The notes beneath the pieces are model-generated. The model was not told the DNA's origin, made no database searches, and saw only the letters and a program-made list of their open reading frames with translations. Shown here piece by piece: positions 7,542 to 14,195 of a stretch of DNA of 14,412 nt (positions are counted from its first letter, which is position 1; each line of letters starts with the position of its first letter). Source of the DNA: an uncultured Arcobacter sp. Its GTDB lineage: Bacteria; Campylobacterota; Campylobacteria; Campylobacterales; Arcobacteraceae. The translations under genes were made by a program, and so were the position numbers. The stretch covers positions 1 to 14,412 of the forward strand of contig CALMBI010000137.1 in assembly GCA_937860115.1 (NCBI GenBank), read 5' to 3'.

Positions 7542-8340
7542 AAATAAATATTTAATTTTAAGAAGATTGACTCAAATATCATTGATGATCCTTTATTTTG
7601 GTGCAAATGCTTGGGGTTGGAATGTGATTACAGGAAATCTAAGTTCTTCACTTATTCTTGGGACAATACCGATGAGTGATCCGTATGCGGTTTTACAAAT
7701 GTTTGTAGCTGGGGCTCTTATCTCCGTTGATATTTTTATTGGGGCATTGGTTGCTTTATTTTTCTATAGTATTATTGGAGGAAGAGCTTTTTGTAGCTGG
7801 GTTTGTCCAATAAATATGATTACAGATGGTGCAAATTATATAAGACGAAAATTTGGTTTTAATCAAATACAAAAAAAACAACCTGCAACAAGAAATATGA
7901 GATATTGGGTTTTAGTGATCAGTTTAATACTTTCATTTGCAATGGGAGTAACAGCTTTTGAAGTTATCTCACCAATCTCTATGGTGCATAGAGGAGTTAT
8001 TTTTGGATTTGGATTTGGATTTGCAGCGATTTTGGTTATTTTTCTTTTTGATCTTTTTGTATTAAAAAATGGTTGGTGTGGACATATTTGTCCCCTTGGT
8101 GGATTTTATTCGATAGTTGGAAAATACTCTCTTATTCGAGTAAACCATCAAGAAGAGAAGTGTACACTGTGTATGAAATGTAAAGAGGTTTGCCCTGAAA
8201 ATCAAGTGCTTTTTATGGTTGGAAAATCGAGCGAACAGGTGTTAAGTGGTGAATGTACAAATTGTGCGAGATGTATAGAGGTTTGCGATGATGATGCTTT
8301 GAACTTCTCATTGCGAAATTTGATAGCGAATAAAAAATAA
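7534..8340 (+). CDS. napH: Membrane quinol dehydrogenase subunit NapH
   Basis: NapH is the integral membrane partner of NapG and the presumed menaquinol-oxidising subunit. The 268-residue protein shows four hydrophobic segments (about residues 11-30, 55-82, 123-143 and 155-177). It has the two conserved C-x3-C-P motifs of the family (C87SWVCP and C182GHICP) and a C-terminal cytoplasmic pair of [4Fe-4S] motifs (C210/213/216/220 and C241/244/247/251). The last cluster is followed by D rather than P, a mild variation. It overlaps napG by 8 nt and precedes napB by 11 nt. Confidence 0.95.
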   Translation: MIKNKYLILRRLTQISLMILYFGANAWGWNVITGNLSSSLILGTIPMSDPYAVLQMFVAGALISVDIFIGALVALFFYSIIGGRAFCSWVCPINMITDGANYIRRKFGFNQIQKKQPATRNMRYWVLVISLILSFAMGVTAFEVISPISMVHRGVIFGFGFGFAAILVIFLFDLFVLKNGWCGHICPLGGFYSIVGKYSLIRVNHQEEKCTLCMKCKEVCPENQVLFMVGKSSEQVLSGECTNCARCIEVCDDDALNFSLRNLIANKK

Positions 8341-8351
8341 GGAGAAATGAA

Positions 8352-8954
8352 ATGAAACAAATTTCTAAAATCGGGCTTAGTTTAATAGCAGTGACATGTA
8401 TAACAGTTGTTGGATATGCAAATAAACTTGTAAGTGATGAAACTTTAGGTTTGCGAAAAACAAGTGTTGATAGTGAAGAGAGTGTTAAACCTGAAGTGAC
8501 AAAATATAAAAAAGCAGCTGCTGGGACAAGTAAAAAAATCAATAGAGCATTTCAAGATGCTCCACCAATGATTCCACATGATGTGGAGGGGATGTTACCA
8601 ATCACGATTGATAGTAATCAATGCAAAGATTGTCATATGCCTGAGGTTGCATCAAGTATGGGAGCGACACCAATTCCAAAATCACATTTTATGAATTTTA
8701 GACCAATGCCAAAATATGATGGGGAAACATTTGAAAAAACAACAGATGATATGAAAAATGAAACATCTATAAAAGAGCAAGAGGTACTAGTAGGAGCAAG
8801 ATTTAATTGTTCTCAATGTCATGCACCACAAAGTGAAGGGGAATTAGTAAAAAACAATTTTAAAGCTGTATATACAAAAAAAGATGGTGCAAAAAAATCG
8901 AGCTGGAATGGATCAAAACTTACTGAGGGTTTAGATACCCTCAATCAAAAATAG
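8352..8954 (+). CDS. napB: Dihaem cytochrome c subunit NapB
   Basis: NapB is the periplasmic dihaem cytochrome c that donates electrons to NapA. A Sec signal peptide covers about residues 1-23 (cleavage near GYA). Two haem motifs are present, C91KDCH and C153SQCH. H76 and H112 sit where the distal haem ligands of NapB lie, and the string PPMIPHDVEGM before the first haem is family-typical. At 200 aa it is a little longer than common NapB proteins because of a lysine-rich tail after the second haem. GGAG at 8341-8344 supports the ATG at 8352; an ATG at 8347 opens only a two-codon frame. Confidence 0.94.
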   Translation: MKQISKIGLSLIAVTCITVVGYANKLVSDETLGLRKTSVDSEESVKPEVTKYKKAAAGTSKKINRAFQDAPPMIPHDVEGMLPITIDSNQCKDCHMPEVASSMGATPIPKSHFMNFRPMPKYDGETFEKTTDDMKNETSIKEQEVLVGARFNCSQCHAPQSEGELVKNNFKAVYTKKDGAKKSSWNGSKLTEGLDTLNQK

Positions 8955-8978
8955 TACAATAAAGCAAAGGAGAATAAG

Positions 8979-9485
8979 ATGGAACGAAGGGATCTTTTTA
9001 CATTTCTTTTTAAATCAAAACAACAAAAAGAACCAAAAGAGATGATTCTTCGACCACCTTATTTTTATGACGAGGCTTCTTTTAGCAAAGATTGTCAAGA
9101 GTGTGAAGGGATCTGCGCCACTTTTTGCGAAGAGAAGATTATTGTGATACAAGAGGATAAAACACCAAAACTTGATTTGAATTTGGGTGGGTGTACTTAT
9201 TGTGATGAGTGTGCAAAAGTGTGCCCATCTGGAGTATTAAGTCTTGAAAATAAAAAAGAGATCAATTGCATGATTGTAATCGAACAAAACAAATGTATGA
9301 GTTGGAGTAATGTGATGTGTTTTTCATGCAAAGATCCCTGTTTAGATGATGCGATCGTCTTTAATGGATTGTTTCAACCAGTGATTGATATGGAAAAATG
9401 TACGAGCTGTGGTTTTTGCATTCGTGTGTGTCCAAGTGAAGCAATAGGAATAAAAGAGAAAATCATTCAAGAAGGAAGTTTATAA
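8979..9485 (+). CDS. napF: Ferredoxin-type protein NapF
   Basis: NapF is a cytoplasmic iron-sulfur protein thought to help load or assemble the cofactors of NapA before Tat export. The 168-residue protein begins MERRDLFTFL and carries four cysteine groups: C39/42/46/50, C72/75/78/82, C106/114/117/121 (the spaced form) and C141/144/147/151. The first group has C-x2-C-x3-C-x3-C spacing, not the standard C-x2-C-x2-C-x3-C, so its cluster may be atypical. AAAGGAG lies a few bases before the ATG. Its stop overlaps the next start by one base (TAATG). Campylobacter jejuni lacks napF while Wolinella has it, so this locus is of the Wolinella-like order. Confidence 0.9.
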   Translation: MERRDLFTFLFKSKQQKEPKEMILRPPYFYDEASFSKDCQECEGICATFCEEKIIVIQEDKTPKLDLNLGGCTYCDECAKVCPSGVLSLENKKEINCMIVIEQNKCMSWSNVMCFSCKDPCLDDAIVFNGLFQPVIDMEKCTSCGFCIRVCPSEAIGIKEKIIQEGSL

Positions 9486-9745
9486 TGGCAGTAGAATTTC
9501 GTGCAAATATAGAAGAGGATTATGCAGGTGGATGGTTTATAAGACTCACTGATACACTCGCACAAGAGTCTGTGAGTTGTGGAAGTATTGAGGAGTTTAG
9601 TGATCATATAGAGTCTATGGGAGGTAAATATGCTAATGATATTAAAGTGGTTTGGAGTAAAAATAGTGATGTGACATCTGAACATTTTAGCGAGGTGTAC
9701 CATGCTATGGAGAAGATCAAAAGTGAGATAGGAAGTGAAGGATGA
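9485..9745 (+). CDS. Uncharacterised 86-aa protein in the nap operon
   Basis: I do not recognise this family. The protein is acidic and soluble, without signal peptide or membrane segment. It has one cysteine (SVSCGS, residue 32) and a predicted alternation of strands (FRANIEED, GWFIRLTD) and helices (SIEEFSDHIESMG, EHFSEVYHAMEKIKSEIG). Its start overlaps the napF stop (TAATG) and its stop overlaps the napL start (ATGA), so it is translationally locked inside the operon and certainly co-expressed. This position suggests a small cytoplasmic role in NapA maturation or NapF/NapD interaction, but that is inference only. Confidence 0.8.
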   Translation: MAVEFRANIEEDYAGGWFIRLTDTLAQESVSCGSIEEFSDHIESMGGKYANDIKVVWSKNSDVTSEHFSEVYHAMEKIKSEIGSEG

Positions 9746-10698
9746 TAGTAAAAATATTTGGGGTTCTTTTTTTTGCTCTTGCTCTTTTTGGAATAGAGAC
9801 TTTACAACCATCTAAAAGTTTCAAAGCAAGTGGTGATGTGCAAAGTGTGGTGGTGCATGGGAAACTTTTGTATGCAGGGACATCTGAGGGAACTGTAGAT
9901 GTTTTTAATCTTGATTCTAAAAAAAAGCTTCAAACGATCCAACTTCCAAAGATTAAAGATTTTACAGGGGAGAGTATCAATGCAAAAATCTATTCGGTTG
10001 ATTTTTTAGACGATGCACTTTTGATAGTTTCACAAGGGCTTAATGGATTTCGAGATTTGTATATTTTTAAAAACAAAAAATTAGAGAAAATTTTTAGTCA
10101 AAATAATAAACTTCTGATCCAAAAAGCAAGTTTTGTTTCAAAAGATCATCTTTTAGTGGGACTTTTGAGCAATCAAATTGGGCTATTTGATATGAAAAAT
10201 AGAAAACAAATCTATCTTGTGCAGCTGAGTCAATCCTCATTTTCCCATTTTATGTTAAGTGGTGATAAAAAAACTTTTGCTTCAACTGATGAGAGTGGAT
10301 TGGTAAGAATCGTTGATACTTGGACAGGGAAAGTAGTCAAACAATTGCCTCCAAAAAATCTTGATAAGATCTATCAGCTTGATTATAAAAATGGTGTTAT
10401 TTTAACAGCTGGGCAAGATAGAAAAAGTGTGGTGTATAAAAATAAAAGTGCATATAGTTTAGATTTTGATTTTTTGCTTTATAGTTGTGCATTGAATTCA
10501 AAAGGGGATCTTGGCGCTGTTGCATACAATGAACAAAATGAAGTTTTGGTGTTTGATCTAGCTACAAAAACATATCTTTACAATTTAGTAGGGCAAGAAG
10601 CAACAATGACACAAATTTTATTTGTATCAGAAAATGAATTGCTTGTGAGTAGTGATAGTCAAAAGGTAAACTATTTTAAATTAGGAGGAAAAAAATGA
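9742..10698 (+). CDS. napL: Periplasmic WD40-like accessory protein NapL
   Basis: NapL is a beta-propeller accessory protein found in epsilonproteobacterial nap operons; its exact role is unsettled, with mutants elsewhere showing lowered nitrate reductase activity. The 318-residue product begins with a Sec-type signal (residues about 1-19, MIVKIFGVLFFALALFG). Repeated blade-like segments follow, for example LLYAGTSEGTVDVFNLDSKK, TFASTDESGLVRIVDTWTGK and VAYNEQNEVLVFDLATKTYL, which match WD40/YVTN-style repeats. It overlaps the preceding small gene and napD by 4 nt each (ATGA), so expression is coupled on both sides. Confidence 0.85.
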   Translation: MIVKIFGVLFFALALFGIETLQPSKSFKASGDVQSVVVHGKLLYAGTSEGTVDVFNLDSKKKLQTIQLPKIKDFTGESINAKIYSVDFLDDALLIVSQGLNGFRDLYIFKNKKLEKIFSQNNKLLIQKASFVSKDHLLVGLLSNQIGLFDMKNRKQIYLVQLSQSSFSHFMLSGDKKTFASTDESGLVRIVDTWTGKVVKQLPPKNLDKIYQLDYKNGVILTAGQDRKSVVYKNKSAYSLDFDFLLYSCALNSKGDLGAVAYNEQNEVLVFDLATKTYLYNLVGQEATMTQILFVSENELLVSSDSQKVNYFKLGGKK

Positions 10699-11078
10699 AT
10701 ATTTCAAGTATTGTAGTAAAAACTGTTCCAAAGTATCTTAATGAGGTGGTGGAAGCTTTAAAAAATTGTCCTGTGTGCGATTATCATTTGCATGATGAAC
10801 AAGGAAGAATCATCATTACGATAGAGGGTGAAGGGGTAAAAGAGGAGTTAGAAAAGTTAAGAGTAATAGAGGCGATTCCTCATGTGATTAGTGCTGATAT
10901 GCAGATGGCTTATAGTGAAGATGAGCTTGATGCTCATATGGAGATGATTAATAATGCTGATTTAGTTCCAAAAATTTTAAATGATGATACAGTCGATCCT
11001 AGTCAAATTATCTATCGAGGGGATTTGAAGAAAAAAGACCTAGAAGGGTTTGCCGTAGAGTTTGATAAGGTAGATTAA
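10695..11078 (+). CDS. napD: NapA signal-peptide chaperone NapD
   Basis: NapD is the cytoplasmic chaperone that binds the NapA Tat signal peptide and delays export until cofactors are in place. Residues 1-75 match the ferredoxin-like NapD fold: MNISSIVVKTVP, a helix (YLNEVVEALKNCP), the CDYHLHDEQGRIIITIEG strands and the IPHVISADMQMAYSEDEL ending. At 127 aa it is longer than the E. coli protein (87 aa). The extra 40 or so residues are acidic (HMEMINNADLVPKILNDDT onward), with no known role that I recognise. GGAGG before the ATG lies inside the napL 3' end. Confidence 0.9.
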   Translation: MNISSIVVKTVPKYLNEVVEALKNCPVCDYHLHDEQGRIIITIEGEGVKEELEKLRVIEAIPHVISADMQMAYSEDELDAHMEMINNADLVPKILNDDTVDPSQIIYRGDLKKKDLEGFAVEFDKVD

Positions 11079-11528
11079 ATGAGAGAGTTTAATGAAAGTG
11101 AATTTTTAATCGAAACAGAAGTGCCAAGTGGTGAACTGATCATTTCAAGAACAGATCTCAAAGGAAATATTACTTTTGCAAATGAAACTTTTGCACAAAT
11201 AAGTGGGTATGAAGTGAACGAACTTGTAGGACAATCTCACAATATTGTACGACATCCAGATATGCCAAAAGTGATTTTTGAAGAGATGTGGAAACAACTC
11301 AAAAAAGAGGGGAAATGGGAAGGAGTTGTGAAGAATTTACGAAAAGATAGAGGATTCTACTGGGTTCATGCGATTGTAAGTGAAGTGTATAAAGATGGAG
11401 TTTTAGTTGAATATAAATCCCTACGAACTCCTATTTCACACCAGAGAAAACTACAATCTCAAAAAATGTACGATGAGATGAGAAATCTTTGCAAAGAAAA
11501 TATACGGCAAGTAATTTATCAAAATTAG
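11079..11528 (+). CDS. Stand-alone Aer/CetB-type PAS domain protein
   Basis: The 149-residue protein is a single PAS domain with a short C-terminal helix. The string SHNIVRHPDMP (about residues 52-62), followed by FEEMWKQLKKEGKWEGVVKNLRKDRGFYWVHA, is the signature of the FAD-binding PAS of Aer and of Campylobacter CetB, which sense redox state for energy taxis. There is no membrane segment, kinase, MCP or GGDEF domain, so it must act through a partner such as a CetA-type receptor, absent from this window. Its ATG abuts the napD stop (TAAATG), which makes it the last gene of the nap operon by position. FAD binding is inferred from the motif. Confidence 0.85.
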   Translation: MREFNESEFLIETEVPSGELIISRTDLKGNITFANETFAQISGYEVNELVGQSHNIVRHPDMPKVIFEEMWKQLKKEGKWEGVVKNLRKDRGFYWVHAIVSEVYKDGVLVEYKSLRTPISHQRKLQSQKMYDEMRNLCKENIRQVIYQN

Positions 11529-11600
11529 ATTGTTTATAATTTTAACGTGAGTCTCGGATAAGTTATCTAAAATCAAGAAATGTAAAACATATATTTGAGT

Positions 11601-11638
11601 ACCATCCTTAAAAAGCTTGCAGGCAACGAAAGGATGGT
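11601..11638 (+). promoter_or_regulatory. Hairpin covering the ribosome site of the transposase remnant
   Basis: ACCATCCTT (11601-11609) pairs perfectly with AAGGATGGT (11630-11638) across a 20-nt loop. The right arm contains the AAGGA ribosome binding site for the ATG at 11644. A transcript entering from outside would hide that site, a known way for insertion sequences to curb read-through transposase translation. No T-tract follows, so it is not an obvious terminator. Confidence 0.5.
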
Positions 11639-11643
11639 TTAGA

Positions 11644-11723
11644 ATGTTAACACAAATATTTGTAGATATAGATGATTTTATGAAAGAATATGAACCAATA
11701 ATAGATAAAAAATTGAAGAGAAA
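11644..11723 (+). mobile_element. 5' stump of an IS transposase (IS982-like?)
   Basis: An ATG at 11644 with AAAGGA upstream opens a frame reading MLTQIFVDIDDFMKEYEPI, then IDKKLKRN. The form LTxIFxxIDDFxKxxEP is how IS982-family transposases begin, as I remember them. Past about 11720 the frame runs into the reverse strand of moaE and stops at 11776-11778, so only about 26 native codons remain. The rest of the element is gone. Upstream, GATAAGTTATC at 11557-11567 is an 11-bp inverted repeat that could belong to the element end; no terminal repeat pair can be shown. Confidence 0.5.
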
Positions 11724-12164
11724 TTATAAGATTCCAGCTCCATCAATCTTGGTGCTTCTCTCAAGTGCATAGACTCTTTTGCCATCAATCAGATCATATT
11801 TCCAAATAGGAGCACTTGCTTTAAAATCCTCTACAAACTCATCAATAAGCTCTAACGCAACCCTTCTTTTTGGTGAACAAACAGCTGCTATGTAACTACT
11901 TGTATGATTTAAAACATCTCCACGACTATGAGCCATCAAAACAATTGCATTTTTTTCTTTTGCTTTTGTTTGCCATGACTCAAACCAAGAGTTTAAAATA
12001 GGCTCATAGATATCAAAACTTAGTCCATCTATCCCATCTTCATCTCGTACAACTCCAACAAAAGTGATAATTGCCCCAAAATTAGAGAGTCTAAAGTCAT
12101 TGTACCACTTATTTGTGATCTGCTCTACTTCTAAACTTCCATCATATAGTTCTAAATAACTCAT
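11724..12164 (-). CDS. moaE: Molybdopterin synthase large subunit MoaE
   Basis: MoaE is the catalytic large subunit of molybdopterin synthase, which transfers sulfur from thiocarboxylated MoaD to cPMP. Family signatures are FVGVVRDEDGIDGLSFDIYEP, VLMAHSRGDV, YIAAVCSPKR and PIWKYDLIDGKRVYALERS, which holds the active-site lysines. The C-terminus (GAGIL) looks complete, just short of the IS remnant. I choose the ATG at 12164 (146 aa, starting MSYLELYDGSL), which lies one base after the moaD stop (TGAGATG). A GTG start at 12176 would add only MAGE and overlap moaD by 11 nt. Converges on the nap operon. Confidence 0.93.
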   Translation of the reverse strand: MSYLELYDGSLEVEQITNKWYNDFRLSNFGAIITFVGVVRDEDGIDGLSFDIYEPILNSWFESWQTKAKEKNAIVLMAHSRGDVLNHTSSYIAAVCSPKRRVALELIDEFVEDFKASAPIWKYDLIDGKRVYALERSTKIDGAGIL

Positions 12165-12165
12165 C

Positions 12166-12387
12166 TCACCCGCCACATACAGGAGGTAAAAGTGATATTT
12201 TATCTCCGTCTTTCAGTTCAATACTTTTGTCTTTTACAAGTATATCATTGATCGCTACTGCACTATTAGCAAGCCACTCTTTGATTGTTTCATCTTCTTT
12301 TAAAATATCACTTAATTGATTTAAATTTGTAATATCTAACTCTAGTGGAGTTTTCCCAATTGGTCCTAAAAATTCTATTGTTATCAT
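12166..12387 (-). CDS. moaD: Molybdopterin synthase sulfur carrier MoaD
   Basis: MoaD is the ubiquitin-like small subunit whose C-terminal glycine carries the thiocarboxylate sulfur for molybdopterin synthesis. The 73-residue length, the opening MITIEFLGPIG, the strand ELKDGDKISLLPPVCGG and above all the terminal Gly-Gly identify it. The upstream gene moaC overlaps it by 4 nt (ATGA), and moaE follows after one base, so moaC-moaD-moaE are translationally coupled. Confidence 0.93.
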   Translation of the reverse strand: MITIEFLGPIGKTPLELDITNLNQLSDILKEDETIKEWLANSAVAINDILVKDKSIELKDGDKISLLPPVCGG

Positions 12388-12869
12388 CTAAAAGTTCCTT
12401 TATTAAATGTACCACTTTCCCCACCACTTTTATGTTCAAGTTCAATATGACTAATAATCATTTCTTTATCAATAGCTTTTACCATATCGTAAATTGTTAA
12501 TAATCCGATAGATACACCAGTGAGTGCCTCCATTTCAACACCTGTTTGTCCTATTAATTTAGTAGTTACAATAAGCTTAAAACCATAGATATCTTCAAGC
12601 TGTTCAACATCACAATTGATACCACTAAGCAAAAGAGGGTGACACATTGGAATAAGTTCGGAAGTCTTTTTTGTCCCCATAATAGCAGCTACAATAGCTG
12701 TTTGAAGAACGGGACCTTTTTTATTTATATTTGATATAACATTATGGAATGCGTCTTTGCTCATAGTGATAATTCCACTAGCAATAGCAACTCTTTGGTT
12801 ATTTTTCTTTAAAGAAACATCTACCATTTTGGGTTGATTGTTTTCATCAAGGTGTGTTAAATTTGACAT
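12384..12869 (-). CDS. moaC: Cyclic pyranopterin monophosphate synthase MoaC
   Basis: MoaC converts the MoaA product (3',8-cH2GTP) to cPMP. The protein opens SNLTHLDENNQPKMVDVS and contains IPMCHPLLLSGI (residues 73-84), GVEMEALTGVSIGLLTIYDMVKAID (110-134) with D128 and K131 at the catalytic positions, and KSGGESGTF (147-155). I start at the ATG at 12869 (161 aa) because AAAGGAG (12880-12874) lies a few bases upstream. The farther ATG at 12896 would put this ribosome site inside the gene. It shares a 4-nt overlap with moaD. Confidence 0.94.
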   Translation of the reverse strand: MSNLTHLDENNQPKMVDVSLKKNNQRVAIASGIITMSKDAFHNVISNINKKGPVLQTAIVAAIMGTKKTSELIPMCHPLLLSGINCDVEQLEDIYGFKLIVTTKLIGQTGVEMEALTGVSIGLLTIYDMVKAIDKEMIISHIELEHKSGGESGTFNKGTFR

Positions 12870-12892
12870 AGATCTCCTTTTTGTAATTTCCA

Positions 12893-12973
12893 TCATATAA
12901 GTAAGCAGTAATTATTACTTCCATATGACAATGTTGAAATAACTGCTAATAAAATACATTGACCTATTTTCAT
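12893..12973 (-). other. Possible 26-codon hydrophobic peptide frame
   Basis: Within the 181-nt gap between moaA and moaC, an ATG at 12973 opens MKIGQCILLAVISTLSYG and stops at 12893. The shape is that of a Sec signal peptide cut short. There is no ribosome binding site before it. It may be a leader peptide, the stub of a lost exported protein, or chance. Confidence 0.15.
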
Positions 12974-13050
12974 AACGATACAATACATAAAAAATACAAA
13001 TATGTTCTGATGGACAAATGTTTCGTAATGGGAACTTTTTAGCTTTTATC

Positions 13051-14034
13051 TCATCCACCCGTAAAATAAAAGGCTCTACTAGAGATCTCTTTTGGGGTAT
13101 TATCAAGTGATTGGTTTGTATTATGTGACCATTTATTTTTTTCTGGTTTATTTTTAACAACCTCTTTTAAAACAGCTTCAAGTTTATTATCAGATTGTAT
13201 CGCACTCTTAATATTTAATGAATCTTCATAATATAAACATGGAATTAAATCTCCTTCGGCACTAAGACGAATTCGATTGCAAGTTTTGCAAAAACTATCA
13301 TCATATGGTTCTATAATTCCAAAAACAAAACCATGCTCATCTTTAAAAAGTTTTGCAGCACTATTTTCTTTTGCTGGAAGTTCTTCAATAGAGTATCTTT
13401 TACTTATCTCTTGTAACACTTCCGCACTTGGAACTGTTTTTAAACTTTTAAGTGCATTTTCATTTTCCATATATTCAATAAATCGTATTTGAACATCCCT
13501 TTGTTTTGCATACTCATATAGTTTTACAATCTCATTATCATTGATATTTTTCATCACAACGGTATTAAGTTTAACTATCATGCCAGCTTCAATAGCAGCT
13601 TCTATCCCCTCTTGTACAGCTTCGAGAGCATCTTTTTTTGTTAAATACCAAAAGGTTTCTTTTAATAGGGAATCTATAGAGATATTTACCCTTTTTAGTC
13701 CAGCAGCTTTAAGTTTCACTATTTGGCTTTTCAGTAAAAATCCATTTGTAGTAAGGGCTAAATCGATATCGTTTTTGTAGTCATATATCATTTTAATTAA
13801 TTTATCAAGATCCTCTCGTACAAGAGGTTCTCCACCTGTAAGTCTTATTTTTGTAATACCATTGTCTATGGAAATTTTGATAAATTTAAACATCTCTTCA
13901 TATGAGAGTATTTGCTCTTTAGGTGTCCATTCAAATGGTTTTTCAGGCATACAATATTGACATCTAAAATTGCATCTTTGAGTTACTGAAACTCTTAAAT
14001 AATCAACTGTTCTATTAAAACTATCTACTAACAT
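13051..14034 (-). CDS. moaA: GTP 3',8-cyclase MoaA (radical SAM)
   Basis: MoaA is the radical-SAM enzyme that starts Moco synthesis by cyclising GTP. The SAM-cluster motif C21-x3-C25-x2-C28 (CNFRCQYC) is near the N-terminus, followed by LTGGEPL, LALTTNG and NISIDSL. The C-terminal substrate-binding cluster appears as CKTCNRIRLSAEGDLIPC (C-x2-C-x13-C). The protein ends in Gly-Gly, as needed for SAM cleavage activity. The 327-aa length is normal. AAGGA (14046-14042) precedes the ATG. moaC follows 181 nt downstream, so moaCDE may be transcribed with it or from their own promoter. Confidence 0.96.
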   Translation of the reverse strand: MLVDSFNRTVDYLRVSVTQRCNFRCQYCMPEKPFEWTPKEQILSYEEMFKFIKISIDNGITKIRLTGGEPLVREDLDKLIKMIYDYKNDIDLALTTNGFLLKSQIVKLKAAGLKRVNISIDSLLKETFWYLTKKDALEAVQEGIEAAIEAGMIVKLNTVVMKNINDNEIVKLYEYAKQRDVQIRFIEYMENENALKSLKTVPSAEVLQEISKRYSIEELPAKENSAAKLFKDEHGFVFGIIEPYDDSFCKTCNRIRLSAEGDLIPCLYYEDSLNIKSAIQSDNKLEAVLKEVVKNKPEKNKWSHNTNQSLDNTPKEISSRAFYFTGG

Positions 14035-14053
14035 AATTAAATCCTTGTATGAA

Positions 14054-14095
14054 ATATTAAGATAATGAGAAGAAATTTTTATTGACTTTAGTCAA
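14054..14095 (-). promoter_or_regulatory. FNR-type box in the moaA / ATP-cone intergenic region
   Basis: TTGACTTTAGTCAA (14082-14095) is a fully palindromic FNR-type site. On the minus strand TAATAT (14059-14054, 4 of 6) puts a start near 14047 and the box centre at -41.5 for moaA, with a short leader that begins about at the ribosome site. On the plus strand TATAGC (14117-14122) would place it at -40.5 for the divergent gene. The box is clear; which gene it controls, or both, is not settled. Confidence 0.55.
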
Positions 14096-14195
14096 ATATA
14101 AATATTTTACAATTTGTATAGCTTTTTGATATAAGTCATATTATCTTATTTGATTTATTTGTAGAATTCCTCATAAATTTTCAGGGAATATAAAT

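Noticed and set aside
74..11579. CTAAAATCAAGAA occurring at 74-86 and at 11567-11579
   Set aside because: A 13-base AT-rich match, part of a box in one place and without the TTGA half in the other; likely chance.
12959..12972. TTGACCTATTTTCA upstream of moaC as a fifth box
   Set aside because: The second half is TTCA rather than TCAA, and no fair -10 lies at the class II distance; at best a degenerate site.
12915..13160. 81-aa minus-strand frame overlapping the 3' end of moaA
   Set aside because: Most of it is the wrong frame of moaA, it has no ribosome site, and its composition is not protein-like.
13277..13780. Plus-strand frames of 71 and 79 aa opposite moaA
   Set aside because: Antisense shadows of moaA with no start signals.
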